Below the pieces are notes generated by a model, which was not told the origin of the DNA, searched no databases, and saw nothing but the letters and a program-made list of their open reading frames with translations. The translations under genes and the position numbers were made by a program. Below are positions 14,735 to 20,724 of a stretch of DNA of 20,724 nucleotides, piece after piece. Numbering within the stretch: position 1 is the first letter of the stretch; every line of letters starts with the position of its first letter. The stretch is from SLRI01 sp964460465 (lineage in GTDB: Bacteria > Pseudomonadota > Alphaproteobacteria > Geminicoccales > Geminicoccaceae), in NCBI GenBank assembly GCA_964460465.1, contig CAYWSB010000096.1, positions 1-20,724 on the forward strand, in the 5' to 3' direction.

Positions 14735-15829
14735 ATGCAGATCGACGGCCGGCACTATCGCACCATCTGGGTCGCCGAGGACGGCCGGACGGTGCGGATC
14801 ATCGACCAGACGCTGCTGCCGCACGAGCTGCGCATCGTCGACCTCGCCGACCTGGAGAGTGCTGCCGTCGCCATCGAGACGATGCAGGTCAGGGGCGCAC
14901 CGCTGATCGGTGCCACCGCCGCCTACGGGGTGGCGCTGGCGCTGCAGGCCGACCCGTCCGATGCGGGGCTCGAGGCGGCGATCGCCCGCCTGCTGCGCAC
15001 CCGGCCCACCGCCGTCAACCTGCGCTGGGCGCTCGACGAAATGCGCCGCGCGCTCGGGAACCAGCCGCGCGCGGAGCGCGTCGCGGGCGCCATGGCCCGG
15101 GCGGCGGCGATCTCGGACGAGGACGTCGCCATCTGCACCGCCATCGGCCGGCACGGGCTGGCCCTCATCGAGGCCGCGGCCAGGACGAAGCGGCCGGGCG
15201 AGCCGGTCAACATCCTCACCCACTGCAATGCCGGCTGGCTCGCCACCATCGACCGCGGCACCGCGACGGCACCCGTCTATGCCGCACAGGAGGCCGGCAT
15301 CCCGGTCCATGTCTGGGTCGACGAGACCAGGCCGCGCAACCAGGGGGCGGCGCTCACGGCCTACGAGCTGCTCCATCAGAAGGTGCCGCATACGGTGATC
15401 GTCGACAATGTCGGCGGCCACCTGATGCAGCACGGCATGGTCGATCTCTGCATCGTCGGCACCGACCGGACCACCCGGACCGGCGACGTCTGCAACAAGA
15501 TCGGCACCTATCTCAAGGCCCTGGCGGCCAAGGACAATGGCGTGCCGTTCTACGTCGCCCTGCCGTCCACGACCATCGACTGGACGATCGCCGACGGGGT
15601 GACGGAGGTGCCGATCGAGCAGCGCTCGCCCGCGGAGGTGACGGTGATGAGCGGGCGGACGGCGGACGGCCGGGTGGAGCGGGTGCGGATCACGCCAGAG
15701 GGCAGCCCGGCCGCCAACTACGCCTTCGACGTCACCCCGGCGCGGCTGGTGACCGGGCTCGTGACCGAGCGCGGCATCGCGGACGCCAGCGAGGCCGGCT
15801 TGGCGGCGCTGTTCACCGAGCGCGCCTGA
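14735..15829 (+). CDS. mtnA: S-methyl-5-thioribose-1-phosphate isomerase
   Basis: 364 residues, full length. The ATG at 14735 follows GGAGACGGGG. The enzyme converts 5-methylthioribose 1-phosphate to 5-methylthioribulose 1-phosphate, directly after MtnK. Signature segments are MQVRGAPLIGATAAYG (R53-G54-A55), PTAVNLRWAL (91-100), ILTHCNAGWLAT with catalytic C164, and VGTDRTTRTGDVCNKIGTY with catalytic D244 and N254/K255. These agree with the Cys/Asp pair of characterised MtnA and separate it from the related eIF2B regulatory subunits. It shares its strand with mtnK, but the minus-strand muralytic gene lies between, so the two probably use separate promoters. The later salvage genes (mtnB, mtnC, mtnD) are not in the window. 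Confidence 0.94.
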   Translation: MQIDGRHYRTIWVAEDGRTVRIIDQTLLPHELRIVDLADLESAAVAIETMQVRGAPLIGATAAYGVALALQADPSDAGLEAAIARLLRTRPTAVNLRWALDEMRRALGNQPRAERVAGAMARAAAISDEDVAICTAIGRHGLALIEAAARTKRPGEPVNILTHCNAGWLATIDRGTATAPVYAAQEAGIPVHVWVDETRPRNQGAALTAYELLHQKVPHTVIVDNVGGHLMQHGMVDLCIVGTDRTTRTGDVCNKIGTYLKALAAKDNGVPFYVALPSTTIDWTIADGVTEVPIEQRSPAEVTVMSGRTADGRVERVRITPEGSPAANYAFDVTPARLVTGLVTERGIADASEAGLAALFTERA

Positions 15830-15913
15830 ACGGAGCGCATCGACCAGGCCGATCACCGATCATTACGCTTCCGTTAATTTTCCATCACTACCGCGTGATT
15901 CCCTTTGCGACGC

Positions 15914-15943
15914 TGATCCTCTCTGCAACCGTTGGCGTATAGT
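15914..15943 (+). promoter_or_regulatory. Candidate RpoE-type (ECF) promoter of rpoH
   Basis: TGATCC (15914-15919), an 18-base spacer, TATAGT (15938-15943), 76 bases before the rpoH start. TGATCC is the -35 element recognised by RpoE of Rhodobacter sphaeroides, where the rpoHII gene is an RpoE target. The -10 here resembles a housekeeping -10 more than the RpoE one, so the call is tentative. A TTGCGA occurs at 15905-15910, but its spacing does not suit sigma-70. Confidence 0.4.
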
Positions 15944-16018
15944 ACGGTTGTGAGGGGGACGGCAAAGGCATTGGCCAGTTGCTCTGCAGCTTGTCGCAAG
16001 CGTCTCAGGAGGTAGCGG

Positions 16019-16915
16019 ATGGCATTCATGGACCGGGGCGGCACGGAGCAGGCGAGCCGGAAAATCATCCGCGATTCGATGAACGCGCCGCTGCTGACGC
16101 GCGAGCACGAATTGCACCTGGCCAGGGCCTGGCGCAACGACGGCGACGAGGCGGCCCTGCACGAGCTCATCAAGGCCTACATGCGTCTGGTCGTCAGCGC
16201 CGCCAGCCGGTTCAAGAACTACGGCCTGCCGATGAGCGACCTCATCCAGGAGGGTGTCGTCGGCCTGATGCAGGCTGCGGCGCGCTTCGAGCCCGAGCGC
16301 GACGTCCGCTTCTCGACCTATGCCGCCTGGTGGATCCGCTCCGCCATGCAGGACTACATCCTGCGCAATTGGTCGGTCGTGCGCACGGGGACCACGGCGG
16401 CCCAGAAGTCGCTGTTCTTCAACCTCCGCCGGCTGCGCGCCAAGATCGACGACGGGCTGGGCAGCTCGATGACCGACGCCGGCCGCGCCTCGATCGCCGA
16501 GGCGCTGTCCGTGAACGTCGACGACGTGGCCTCGATGGAGATGCGCCTCTCGGCCGGCGACCAGTCGCTCAATGCGACGATCAGCCAGACCGGCGAGGAC
16601 GTCTGGCAGGACTTCCTGGCCGACGAGCGCCCAAGCCCCGAGGAGGTCGTCAGCGACCGCCACGACAACAAGGCGCGCACGGCCTGGCTGCGCGAATCGC
16701 TGCAGGAGCTCAACGAGCGCGAGCGGACGATCATTCACGAGCGGCGCCTGCGCGAGGACGGCCGGACGCTCGAGGAGCTGGGCCGCCGGCTCGGCATCAG
16801 CAAGGAGCGGGTGCGGCAGATCGAGCACCGGGCGCTGCAGAAGCTCAAGGTGGCGCTGCTCCGCAAGGTCAAGGACCCGGGCGACGAGATGCTGCTCACG
16901 GCGGTTCCCGCCTGA
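16019..16915 (+). CDS. rpoH: RNA polymerase heat-shock sigma factor, RpoH2-like
   Basis: 298 residues. AGGAGGT lies 5 bases before the ATG; a second ATG three codons later is less well placed. It is a group 3 sigma factor: region 2 includes LIKAYMRLVVSAASRFKNYG and DLIQEGVVGLMQAAARFEP, with the -10-reading segment FSTYAAWWIRSAMQDYIL (98-115). The RpoH box QKSLFFNLR (129-137), specific to sigma-32, follows. Region 4 has TLEELGRRLGISKERVRQIE (250-269), the -35-binding helix-turn-helix. Alphaproteobacteria often carry two rpoH genes; the second (RpoHII) responds to singlet-oxygen and oxidative stress. The sequence resembles that type, but the 1-versus-2 assignment needs a phylogeny. It is probably transcribed alone, with a REP-like palindrome after it. 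Confidence 0.92.
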   Translation: MAFMDRGGTEQASRKIIRDSMNAPLLTREHELHLARAWRNDGDEAALHELIKAYMRLVVSAASRFKNYGLPMSDLIQEGVVGLMQAAARFEPERDVRFSTYAAWWIRSAMQDYILRNWSVVRTGTTAAQKSLFFNLRRLRAKIDDGLGSSMTDAGRASIAEALSVNVDDVASMEMRLSAGDQSLNATISQTGEDVWQDFLADERPSPEEVVSDRHDNKARTAWLRESLQELNERERTIIHERRLREDGRTLEELGRRLGISKERVRQIEHRALQKLKVALLRKVKDPGDEMLLTAVPA

Positions 16916-16932
16916 GCCCGCCCCGCTCCACC

Positions 16933-16972
16933 GCATCCCCGTCCCCCGGCTTGACCAGGGTGCCGGGGATGC
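16933..16972. repeat. REP-like palindrome between rpoH and uvrC
   Basis: GCATCCCCG (16933-16941) pairs perfectly with CGGGGATGC (16964-16972) around a 22-base centre containing CCCCCGGCTTGACCAGGG. The shape, CATCCCCGG...CTTGACC...CCGGGGATG, is that of the short palindromic repeats scattered through many alphaproteobacterial genomes. It may act as a transcript-end hairpin for rpoH, though no T-run follows. Confidence 0.55.
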
Positions 16973-16985
16973 GCACTTTCTGGGC

Positions 16986-18875
16986 ATGTCCGCCCTCGAG
17001 CTCGACGACCCCGCCAGCCCGACCGCTCCCCTGACCGGGGCGGCCCTGGTCGCGAGCCTGCTCCGGCATCTGCCCCAGGCGCCCGGCGTCTACCGGATGC
17101 TGGATGCCAAGGGCGGTCTCCTCTACGTCGGCAAGGCCAAGTCGCTGAAGAAGCGGGTTGTTGCGTACACCAAGCCGCAGGCGCTGACCGTGCGGCTGCA
17201 GCGCATGGTGGCGCTGACCACGGCCATGGAGTTCGTCACCACGGCGAGCGAGGTCGAGGCGCTGCTGCTCGAGGCCAACCTCATCAAGCGGCACCGCCCG
17301 ACCTTCAACATCGTCCTGCGCGACGACAAGAGCTTCCCCTACCTCTATCTGCGCTGGGGCCACGACTACCCGATGATCGGCAAGCATCGCGGGGCGAAGC
17401 GCGACGGTGCCGACTATTTCGGGCCGTTCGCCTCGGCCGGTGCCGTCAACGAGACGTTGAACGCGCTGCTGCGCGCCTTTCCGCTGCGGAGCTGCCGGGA
17501 TTCGATCTTCGCCAACCGCACCCGGCCCTGCCTGCAGTACCAGATCAAGCGCTGCTCGGCCCCCTGTGTCGGACGCATCGACAAGGCGGACTACGCGCGG
17601 ATCGTCGAGGACGTGAAGGGATTTCTCGGCGGCTCGACCCGCGAGGTGCAGGCCAAGCTGCAGGCCGAGATGACCAAGGCCGCGGCGCGCCTCGACTTCG
17701 AGAAGGCGGCCCTGCTCCGCGACCGGCTCAAGGCCATCGCGCACATCGCCGCCAGGCAGGGGATCAACACGGCTGCGGTCGAGGACGCCGACGTCATCGC
17801 CCTGCATGCGGACGGCGGGCAGGTCTGCGTCCAGGCCTTCTTCTACCGAGGGGGCCGCAACTACGGCAACCGCGCCTACTATCCGGCACACGCGAGGGAC
17901 GCCGAGCCGGCCGACGTGCTGGCCGCCTTTCTGGCGCAGTTCTACAGCGAGCGGGTGCCGCCGCGGCTGGTATTGGTCAGCCACGAGCCCAGCGAGACCG
18001 GGCTGCTCGCCGAGGCCCTGGCGCTGCGGGCCGGACGCAAGGTCGAGGTCCGGGAGCCGAGGCGCGGCGCGCTCAGGGACCTGGTCGAGATCGCCAGGCG
18101 CAACGCCAGGGAGGCCTTGGCGCGGCGGCTCGCCGACCACGCGTCGCAGGCGCGGCTGCTCGAGCAGCTGGCCGAGCGGTTCGGCCTGGACGCCGTGCCC
18201 GAGCGGGTCGAGGTCTACGACAACAGCCACATCCAGGGCACCAACGCCATGGGCTCGTTCATCGTCGCCGGACCCGAGGGGCTGGACAAGCGGCAGTACC
18301 GGACCTTCACCATCAAGGCGCCCGAGACGGGTGCGAGCGACGACTACGCCATGATGCGCGAGGTGCTGACCCGCCGCTTCACCCGGCTGGTCAAGGAGGA
18401 CCCGGAGCGGCAGTCGGGGACCTGGCCGGACCTCGTGCTGGTCGACGGCGGGGCCGGGCAGCTTTCGGCCGCGCAGGCGGTCCTGGACGAGCTCGGCATC
18501 GAGGGGGTCGAGCTCATCGGCGTGGCCAAGGGTCCCGACCGCGATGCCGGTGCTGAGCGGTTCTTCCGCACCGGCCAGGACCCGGTGATGCTGGACCCGC
18601 GCGATCCCGTGCTCTACCTGCTGCAGCGCTGGCGCGACGAGGCGCACCGCTTCGCCATCACCCGGCACCGCGGCAAGCGGGCCAAGGCGATCGGCCAATC
18701 CGTGCTCGACGCCGTGCCCGGGATCGGGGGCAAGCGCAAGAAGGCGCTGCTGCATCATTTCGGCTCGGCCCGCGACGTGGCCGCCGCCTCGCTCGACGAT
18801 CTCGAGCAGGTGCCCGGTCTCGGCAAGGCGGTGGCGCGCGCCATCCACGACCATTTCCACGAGGGCAGCACCTGA
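16986..18875 (+). CDS. uvrC: Excinuclease ABC subunit C
   Basis: 629 residues, full length. The open frame extends upstream across rpoH in another frame, so the ATG at 16986 is chosen. UvrC makes both incisions in nucleotide excision repair. Visible domains: GIY-YIG nuclease (about 32-110; PGVYRML, LLYVGKAKSLKKRV with R57); a C-X11-C-X7-C-X3-C set (C170, C182, C190, C194) with the spacing of the 4Fe-4S ligands reported for E. coli UvrC; a UVR motif (ARLDFEKAALLRDRL, 234-248); the RNase H-like nuclease with D412 (VYDNSHIQG), D487 (VLVDGGAGQ) and H554 (EAHRFAI); and two helix-hairpin-helices (VPGIGGKRKKALLHHFG and VPGLGKAVARAI). The stop overlaps the moaD start by one base (TGATG), so translation is probably coupled. 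Confidence 0.96.
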   Translation: MSALELDDPASPTAPLTGAALVASLLRHLPQAPGVYRMLDAKGGLLYVGKAKSLKKRVVAYTKPQALTVRLQRMVALTTAMEFVTTASEVEALLLEANLIKRHRPTFNIVLRDDKSFPYLYLRWGHDYPMIGKHRGAKRDGADYFGPFASAGAVNETLNALLRAFPLRSCRDSIFANRTRPCLQYQIKRCSAPCVGRIDKADYARIVEDVKGFLGGSTREVQAKLQAEMTKAAARLDFEKAALLRDRLKAIAHIAARQGINTAAVEDADVIALHADGGQVCVQAFFYRGGRNYGNRAYYPAHARDAEPADVLAAFLAQFYSERVPPRLVLVSHEPSETGLLAEALALRAGRKVEVREPRRGALRDLVEIARRNAREALARRLADHASQARLLEQLAERFGLDAVPERVEVYDNSHIQGTNAMGSFIVAGPEGLDKRQYRTFTIKAPETGASDDYAMMREVLTRRFTRLVKEDPERQSGTWPDLVLVDGGAGQLSAAQAVLDELGIEGVELIGVAKGPDRDAGAERFFRTGQDPVMLDPRDPVLYLLQRWRDEAHRFAITRHRGKRAKAIGQSVLDAVPGIGGKRKKALLHHFGSARDVAAASLDDLEQVPGLGKAVARAIHDHFHEGST

Positions 18876-19126
18876 TGCGCATCCGCTACTTCGCCTGGCT
18901 CAAGCAGCGCACCGGCGTGGCCGAGGAGGAGATCGTCCTGCCGGCCGGGGTCGAGACCGTGGCCGACCTGATGCGGCTGGTGGGCGAGCGCCACCCGCGC
19001 TTCGCCGAGGCGGCCTGCGGCCGGGGCGTGGTCCGCTGTGCGATCGACCAGACCCACGCCGAGCCGTCGGCCAGGCTGGCCGGGGCGCGCGAGGTCGCCT
19101 TCTTCCCGCCGGTGACTGGCGGCTAG
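18875..19126 (+). CDS. moaD: Molybdopterin synthase small subunit MoaD
   Basis: 83 residues with a ubiquitin-like fold. It starts MRIRYFAWLKQRTGVAEEEI and ends exactly in VTGG, the C-terminal Gly-Gly that is adenylated by MoeB and becomes a thiocarboxylate. The preceding REVAFFPPVTGG is the canonical MoaD ending. MoaD donates sulfur to cyclic pyranopterin monophosphate in a heterotetramer with MoaE, encoded next door, making molybdopterin. The ATG overlaps the uvrC stop by one base, and the moaE ATG begins one base after its own stop. Confidence 0.95.
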   Translation: MRIRYFAWLKQRTGVAEEEIVLPAGVETVADLMRLVGERHPRFAEAACGRGVVRCAIDQTHAEPSARLAGAREVAFFPPVTGG

Positions 19127-19127
19127 C

Positions 19128-19583
19128 ATGGTCCGGGTCCAGGCCGAGCTCTTCGAGCCGGGCCGGGAGCTCGCCCGGTTCGCCGCCGGCCGCACCGACA
19201 TCGGGGCGGTCGCCAGCTTCATCGGCCTCGTCCGCGACGAGCATGGCGGCGAGCGCATCATCGCCATGACCCTCGAGCACTATCCCGGCATGACCGAGCG
19301 CGAGCTCGAGCGGATCGAGGCCGTGGCCCGCGAGCGCTGGCCGCTCGACGACTGCCTCGTCATCCACCGCTTCGGCCGCATGCTGCCGGGCGAGCCCATC
19401 GTGCTCGTCTGCACCGCTTCCGCCCACCGGGCGGCGGCCCTCGAGGCCTGCGCCTTCCTCATGGACTGGCTGAAGACCAGGGCGCCCTTCTGGAAGCTCG
19501 AGGAGACGCCGTCGGGCGAGCGCTGGGTCGAGGCCCGTGCCAGCGACGACGCGGCAGCCGCCCGCTGGGAGGCCGGGACCTAG
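19128..19583 (+). CDS. moaE: Molybdopterin synthase catalytic subunit MoaE
   Basis: 151 residues, normal for MoaE. Family motifs: GAVASFIGLVRDE (26-38), MTLEHYPGMTERELE (47-61), LVCTASAHRAAALEAC with H100/R101, and MDWLKTRAPFWKLEE, containing the catalytic lysines K116 and K123 (equivalent to K119 and K126 of E. coli). It converts precursor Z (cPMP) to molybdopterin using sulfur from MoaD, in the cytoplasm. It lies one base after moaD in an operon with uvrC. Its stop overlaps the convergent membrane-protein gene by 4 bases. Confidence 0.95.
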   Translation: MVRVQAELFEPGRELARFAAGRTDIGAVASFIGLVRDEHGGERIIAMTLEHYPGMTERELERIEAVARERWPLDDCLVIHRFGRMLPGEPIVLVCTASAHRAAALEACAFLMDWLKTRAPFWKLEETPSGERWVEARASDDAAAARWEAGT

Positions 19584-20116
19584 GCGGCACCGCCGCCAGG
19601 AGCCACGAGCAGCACCGCCGCCATCACGATCATCAGGACGTCCTCGGTCAGCGTCACCGTCGAGAGCGGGACCGCGAGCACGTTGCCCATGCAGGGGCAC
19701 TCGATGTCCAGCCCTTCGCGCAGCGCCCCGATCACGCCCACGGCACCGACGGCGAAGACCAGGATGGTCAGGCCGTAGACCAGCGGCGGGGCGAGGAACG
19801 CCAGGTAGGCGAGGCCGAGGCCGAGCTCGATCCAGGGATAGACGTAGCCATGGGCCGGCAGCCGCTTGGCGATGAGGTCGTACATGGCGAACCCGTCCTT
19901 GAAGCCCTCGGGGTCGAAGAGCTTGAGCAAGGCGAAGACGACCAGGAAGATGCCCATGTAGAAGTGCATCCAGCCGGTCATGCCACCCACCCCGGCACCG
20001 GCCACGAGCGCCGTCGCGGCCAGCGCGGCGACGAGGACCAAAGCCGCGAGGGGCCAGTAGTCGGCGAGCGAGGTGCCCCTGCCCTCCTCGCGCACCTGAT
20101 AGGGATTTTTCGCCAT
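19580..20116 (-). CDS. MauE/DoxX-like redox-associated membrane protein
   Basis: 178 residues from the ATG whose complement is 20114-20116; GGAGGAG lies 7 bases upstream. It has four or more hydrophobic helices (WPLAALVLVAALAATALVAG; MHFYMGIFLVVFALLKLF; YPWIELGLGLAYLAFLAPPL; LTILVFAVGAVGVIGAL) and, between the last two, C140-P-C142 in ECPCMGNVLAVPLSTVTLTED. This matches the MauE/DoxX-type redox-associated membrane family. MauE itself helps mature methylamine dehydrogenase, but homologues occur without it, probably in thiol-disulfide or metal handling. The CxC pair suggests redox chemistry or metal binding at the membrane (inference). It is convergent with moaE. Confidence 0.75.
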   Translation of the reverse strand: MAKNPYQVREEGRGTSLADYWPLAALVLVAALAATALVAGAGVGGMTGWMHFYMGIFLVVFALLKLFDPEGFKDGFAMYDLIAKRLPAHGYVYPWIELGLGLAYLAFLAPPLVYGLTILVFAVGAVGVIGALREGLDIECPCMGNVLAVPLSTVTLTEDVLMIVMAAVLLVAPGGGAA

Positions 20117-20211
20117 GGGTCGGCTCCTCCTGCCGTGGCTGCACGGCCGAGAAAGGCCGGAGCCCGGCCTAGGGTTCCCGCGACCGCAAGCCCGGGGACG
20201 GCCGGCATCGC

Positions 20212-20241
20212 TTGTCCAGCCCGCTCCTGCTCCTCTATAGC
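20212..20241 (+). promoter_or_regulatory. Promoter of the CAU tRNA
   Basis: TTGTCC (20212-20217), an 18-base spacer, TATAGC (20236-20241). The transcript would start about 5 bases before the mature tRNA at 20253. Confidence 0.6.
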
Positions 20242-20252
20242 TCGGCGCGGTC

Positions 20253-20328
20253 GGGCCCGTAGCTCAGCGGTTAGAGCTGGCCGCTCATAACGGTCTGGTC
20301 GCAGGTTCGAATCCTGCCGGGCCCACCA
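20253..20328 (+). tRNA. tRNA with CAU anticodon, probably tRNA-Ile2
   Basis: 76 bases. Acceptor GGGCCCG pairs fully with CGGGCCC, D-arm GCTC/GAGC, anticodon stem GGCCG/CGGTC, loop CTCATAA with CAT at 20286-20288, T-arm GCAGG/CCTGC around TTCGAAT, and encoded ACCA. A paired first base (G1-C72) rules out initiator tRNA-Met. The short AGCGGTTA D-loop and TGGTC variable loop favour the isoleucine isoacceptor whose C34 is changed to lysidine by TilS to read AUA, over elongator tRNA-Met. Confidence 0.88.
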
Positions 20329-20496
20329 TCCCTATCCGTTGGCGCTGGCTGCCTTCATCATGGACGCCCGAGAGCCGCCGGAAGCCGAACGGAAGCCGCC
20401 CGCCTGAAGCGGATGGACCCGCTCACCAAAGCCCCCCCGGAAAAACCTATCATTTTGTGTGCAATCCTTCGCTGAAAGGGCCAGGAAAGGCGAAAG

Positions 20497-20523
20497 GTGC
20501 GCGCCGCACGCATTAGGTTTTTT
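20497..20523 (+). terminator. Weak candidate intrinsic terminator
   Basis: GTGCG (20497-20501), a 3-base loop, CGCAC (20505-20509), then an 8-base gap and TTTTTT (20518-20523). The stem is short and the T-run is displaced, so this is a weak candidate for the end of the tRNA transcript. Confidence 0.3.
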
Positions 20524-20615
20524 CTCTTAGATTTCTTGACCGAGGAACCGCGCGAGCCCGTCTCCCCCCCCTATGCCCAGAAACCGCGAATGCCGAGGAC
20601 AACGGGGCGCCTCTG

Positions 20616-20631
20616 CTAACGCCATGTTAAC
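20616..20631. promoter_or_regulatory. CtrA-like site
   Basis: CTAA (20616-20619), 7 bases, TTAAC (20627-20631), one mismatch from the TTAA-N7-TTAAC consensus of the cell-cycle regulator CtrA in alphaproteobacteria. Short and common by chance, so only a candidate. Confidence 0.3.
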
Positions 20632-20645
20632 GCTTGATAAATTGC

Positions 20646-20666
20646 CTAGCACTTGTCTAGCACTTG
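20646..20666. repeat. Two tandem CTAGCACTTG repeats
   Basis: CTAGCACTTG at 20646-20655 and again at 20657-20666, an 11-base period with one base between, close to one helical turn. They could be a direct-repeat binding site or slippage product, immediately before a GCTCTAGAGC palindrome. Confidence 0.6.
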
Positions 20667-20667
20667 C

Positions 20668-20677
20668 GCTCTAGAGC
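20668..20677. repeat. GCTCTAGAGC palindrome
   Basis: A perfect 10-base palindrome followed by ATTTTC. GCTCTAGAGCATTT-type sequences recur in intergenic repeats of rhizobia and relatives, so it may mark a dispersed element fragment (recalled knowledge, not tested). Confidence 0.4.
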
Positions 20678-20724
20678 ATTTTCACGCTGACCGTACATAT
20701 CCTGCATTGTCGATGTAGTTTTGA

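Larger units (their letters stand above)
20329..20724. other. Gene-free AT-richer region downstream of the tRNA
   Basis: About 396 bases with no convincing gene. The first ~100 bases are GC-rich with a doubled GGAAGCCG; from about 20440 the sequence becomes AT-richer with T-runs and C-runs. A 33-codon frame (20573-20674) has no ribosome site and runs through tandem repeats, so it is not called. The separate repeats and sites are listed individually. No repeated tRNA 3' end (attachment-site copy) and no integrase fragment are visible here. Confidence 0.5.

Noticed and set aside
16896..18860. 654-codon minus-strand open frame opposite uvrC
   Set aside because: uvrC is complete with every catalytic motif; the antisense frame has no recognisable domain.
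20253..20328. Initiator tRNA-fMet
   Set aside because: The first acceptor pair is G-C rather than mismatched, and the anticodon stem lacks the three consecutive G-C pairs of initiators.
20573..20674. 33-codon open frame near the right edge
   Set aside because: No ribosome binding site, unusual codon use, and it reads through tandem repeats.
20329..20724. CRISPR array or second attachment site
   Set aside because: Only two 10-base copies with one base between, no spacer pattern, and no repeated tRNA 3' end was found.

Overview
This is a very GC-rich stretch of chromosome, most likely from an alphaproteobacterium of the Rhodospirillales/Geminicoccales kind. That placement is inferred from the RpoH2-type heat-shock sigma factor, the MaeB-type malic enzyme, two CCA-encoding tRNAs and a REP-like palindrome of the kind common in this class. 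No plasmid, phage or transposase gene was seen. About 18 protein genes and two tRNA genes are supported.

Region 1 (1-5210): the 3' end of a MaeB-type malic enzyme gene; a membrane-anchored pentapeptide-repeat protein; then an operon with a near-consensus sigma-70 promoter and a strong inverted repeat. The operon encodes a SsuA/TauA-like binding protein, its permease and ATPase, and an OsmC-family protein. Together these look like an uptake system for a sulfonate-, nitrate- or taurine-like small molecule plus a thiol peroxidase-like protein.

Region 2 (5191-9204): a 265-residue protein of unknown function on the minus strand, divergent from a mandelate racemase-type enolase-superfamily enzyme with a complete catalytic set. 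A small lipoprotein gene follows, without a credible stop codon of its own, then an integral-membrane acyltransferase starting at TTG.

Region 3 (9205-12247): two AI-2E (PerM-like) permease paralogues flank a YggT protein and a tRNA-Ala(CGC). The second permease gene can only stop inside the tRNA gene, on the opposite strand.

Region 4 (12420-15829): mtnK and mtnA, consecutive enzymes of methionine salvage (5-methylthioribose to 5-methylthioribulose 1-phosphate), separated by an opposite-strand GH19/peptidoglycan-binding muralytic gene with an AT-rich promoter area.

Region 5 (15830-20116): rpoH2 behind a possible RpoE-type promoter, a REP-like palindrome, then uvrC-moaD-moaE (excision repair plus molybdopterin synthase) packed head to tail, and a convergent MauE/DoxX-like membrane protein with a Cys-Pro-Cys motif.

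Region 6 (20117-20724): a CAU-anticodon tRNA (probably tRNA-Ile2) followed by about 400 bases of AT-richer, gene-free DNA with short repeats, a CtrA-like site and a GCTCTAGAGC palindrome. This could be a tRNA-linked boundary or the control region of a gene beyond the window.

A recurring pattern is that all five convergent gene junctions either overlap or lie within 6 bases, leaving no room for conventional terminators. I found no complete new defence or mobile system. The items most worth follow-up are the tRNA/CDS overlap, the unknown 265-residue protein, the operator-like repeat of the ABC operon, and the stop-less lipoprotein gene.
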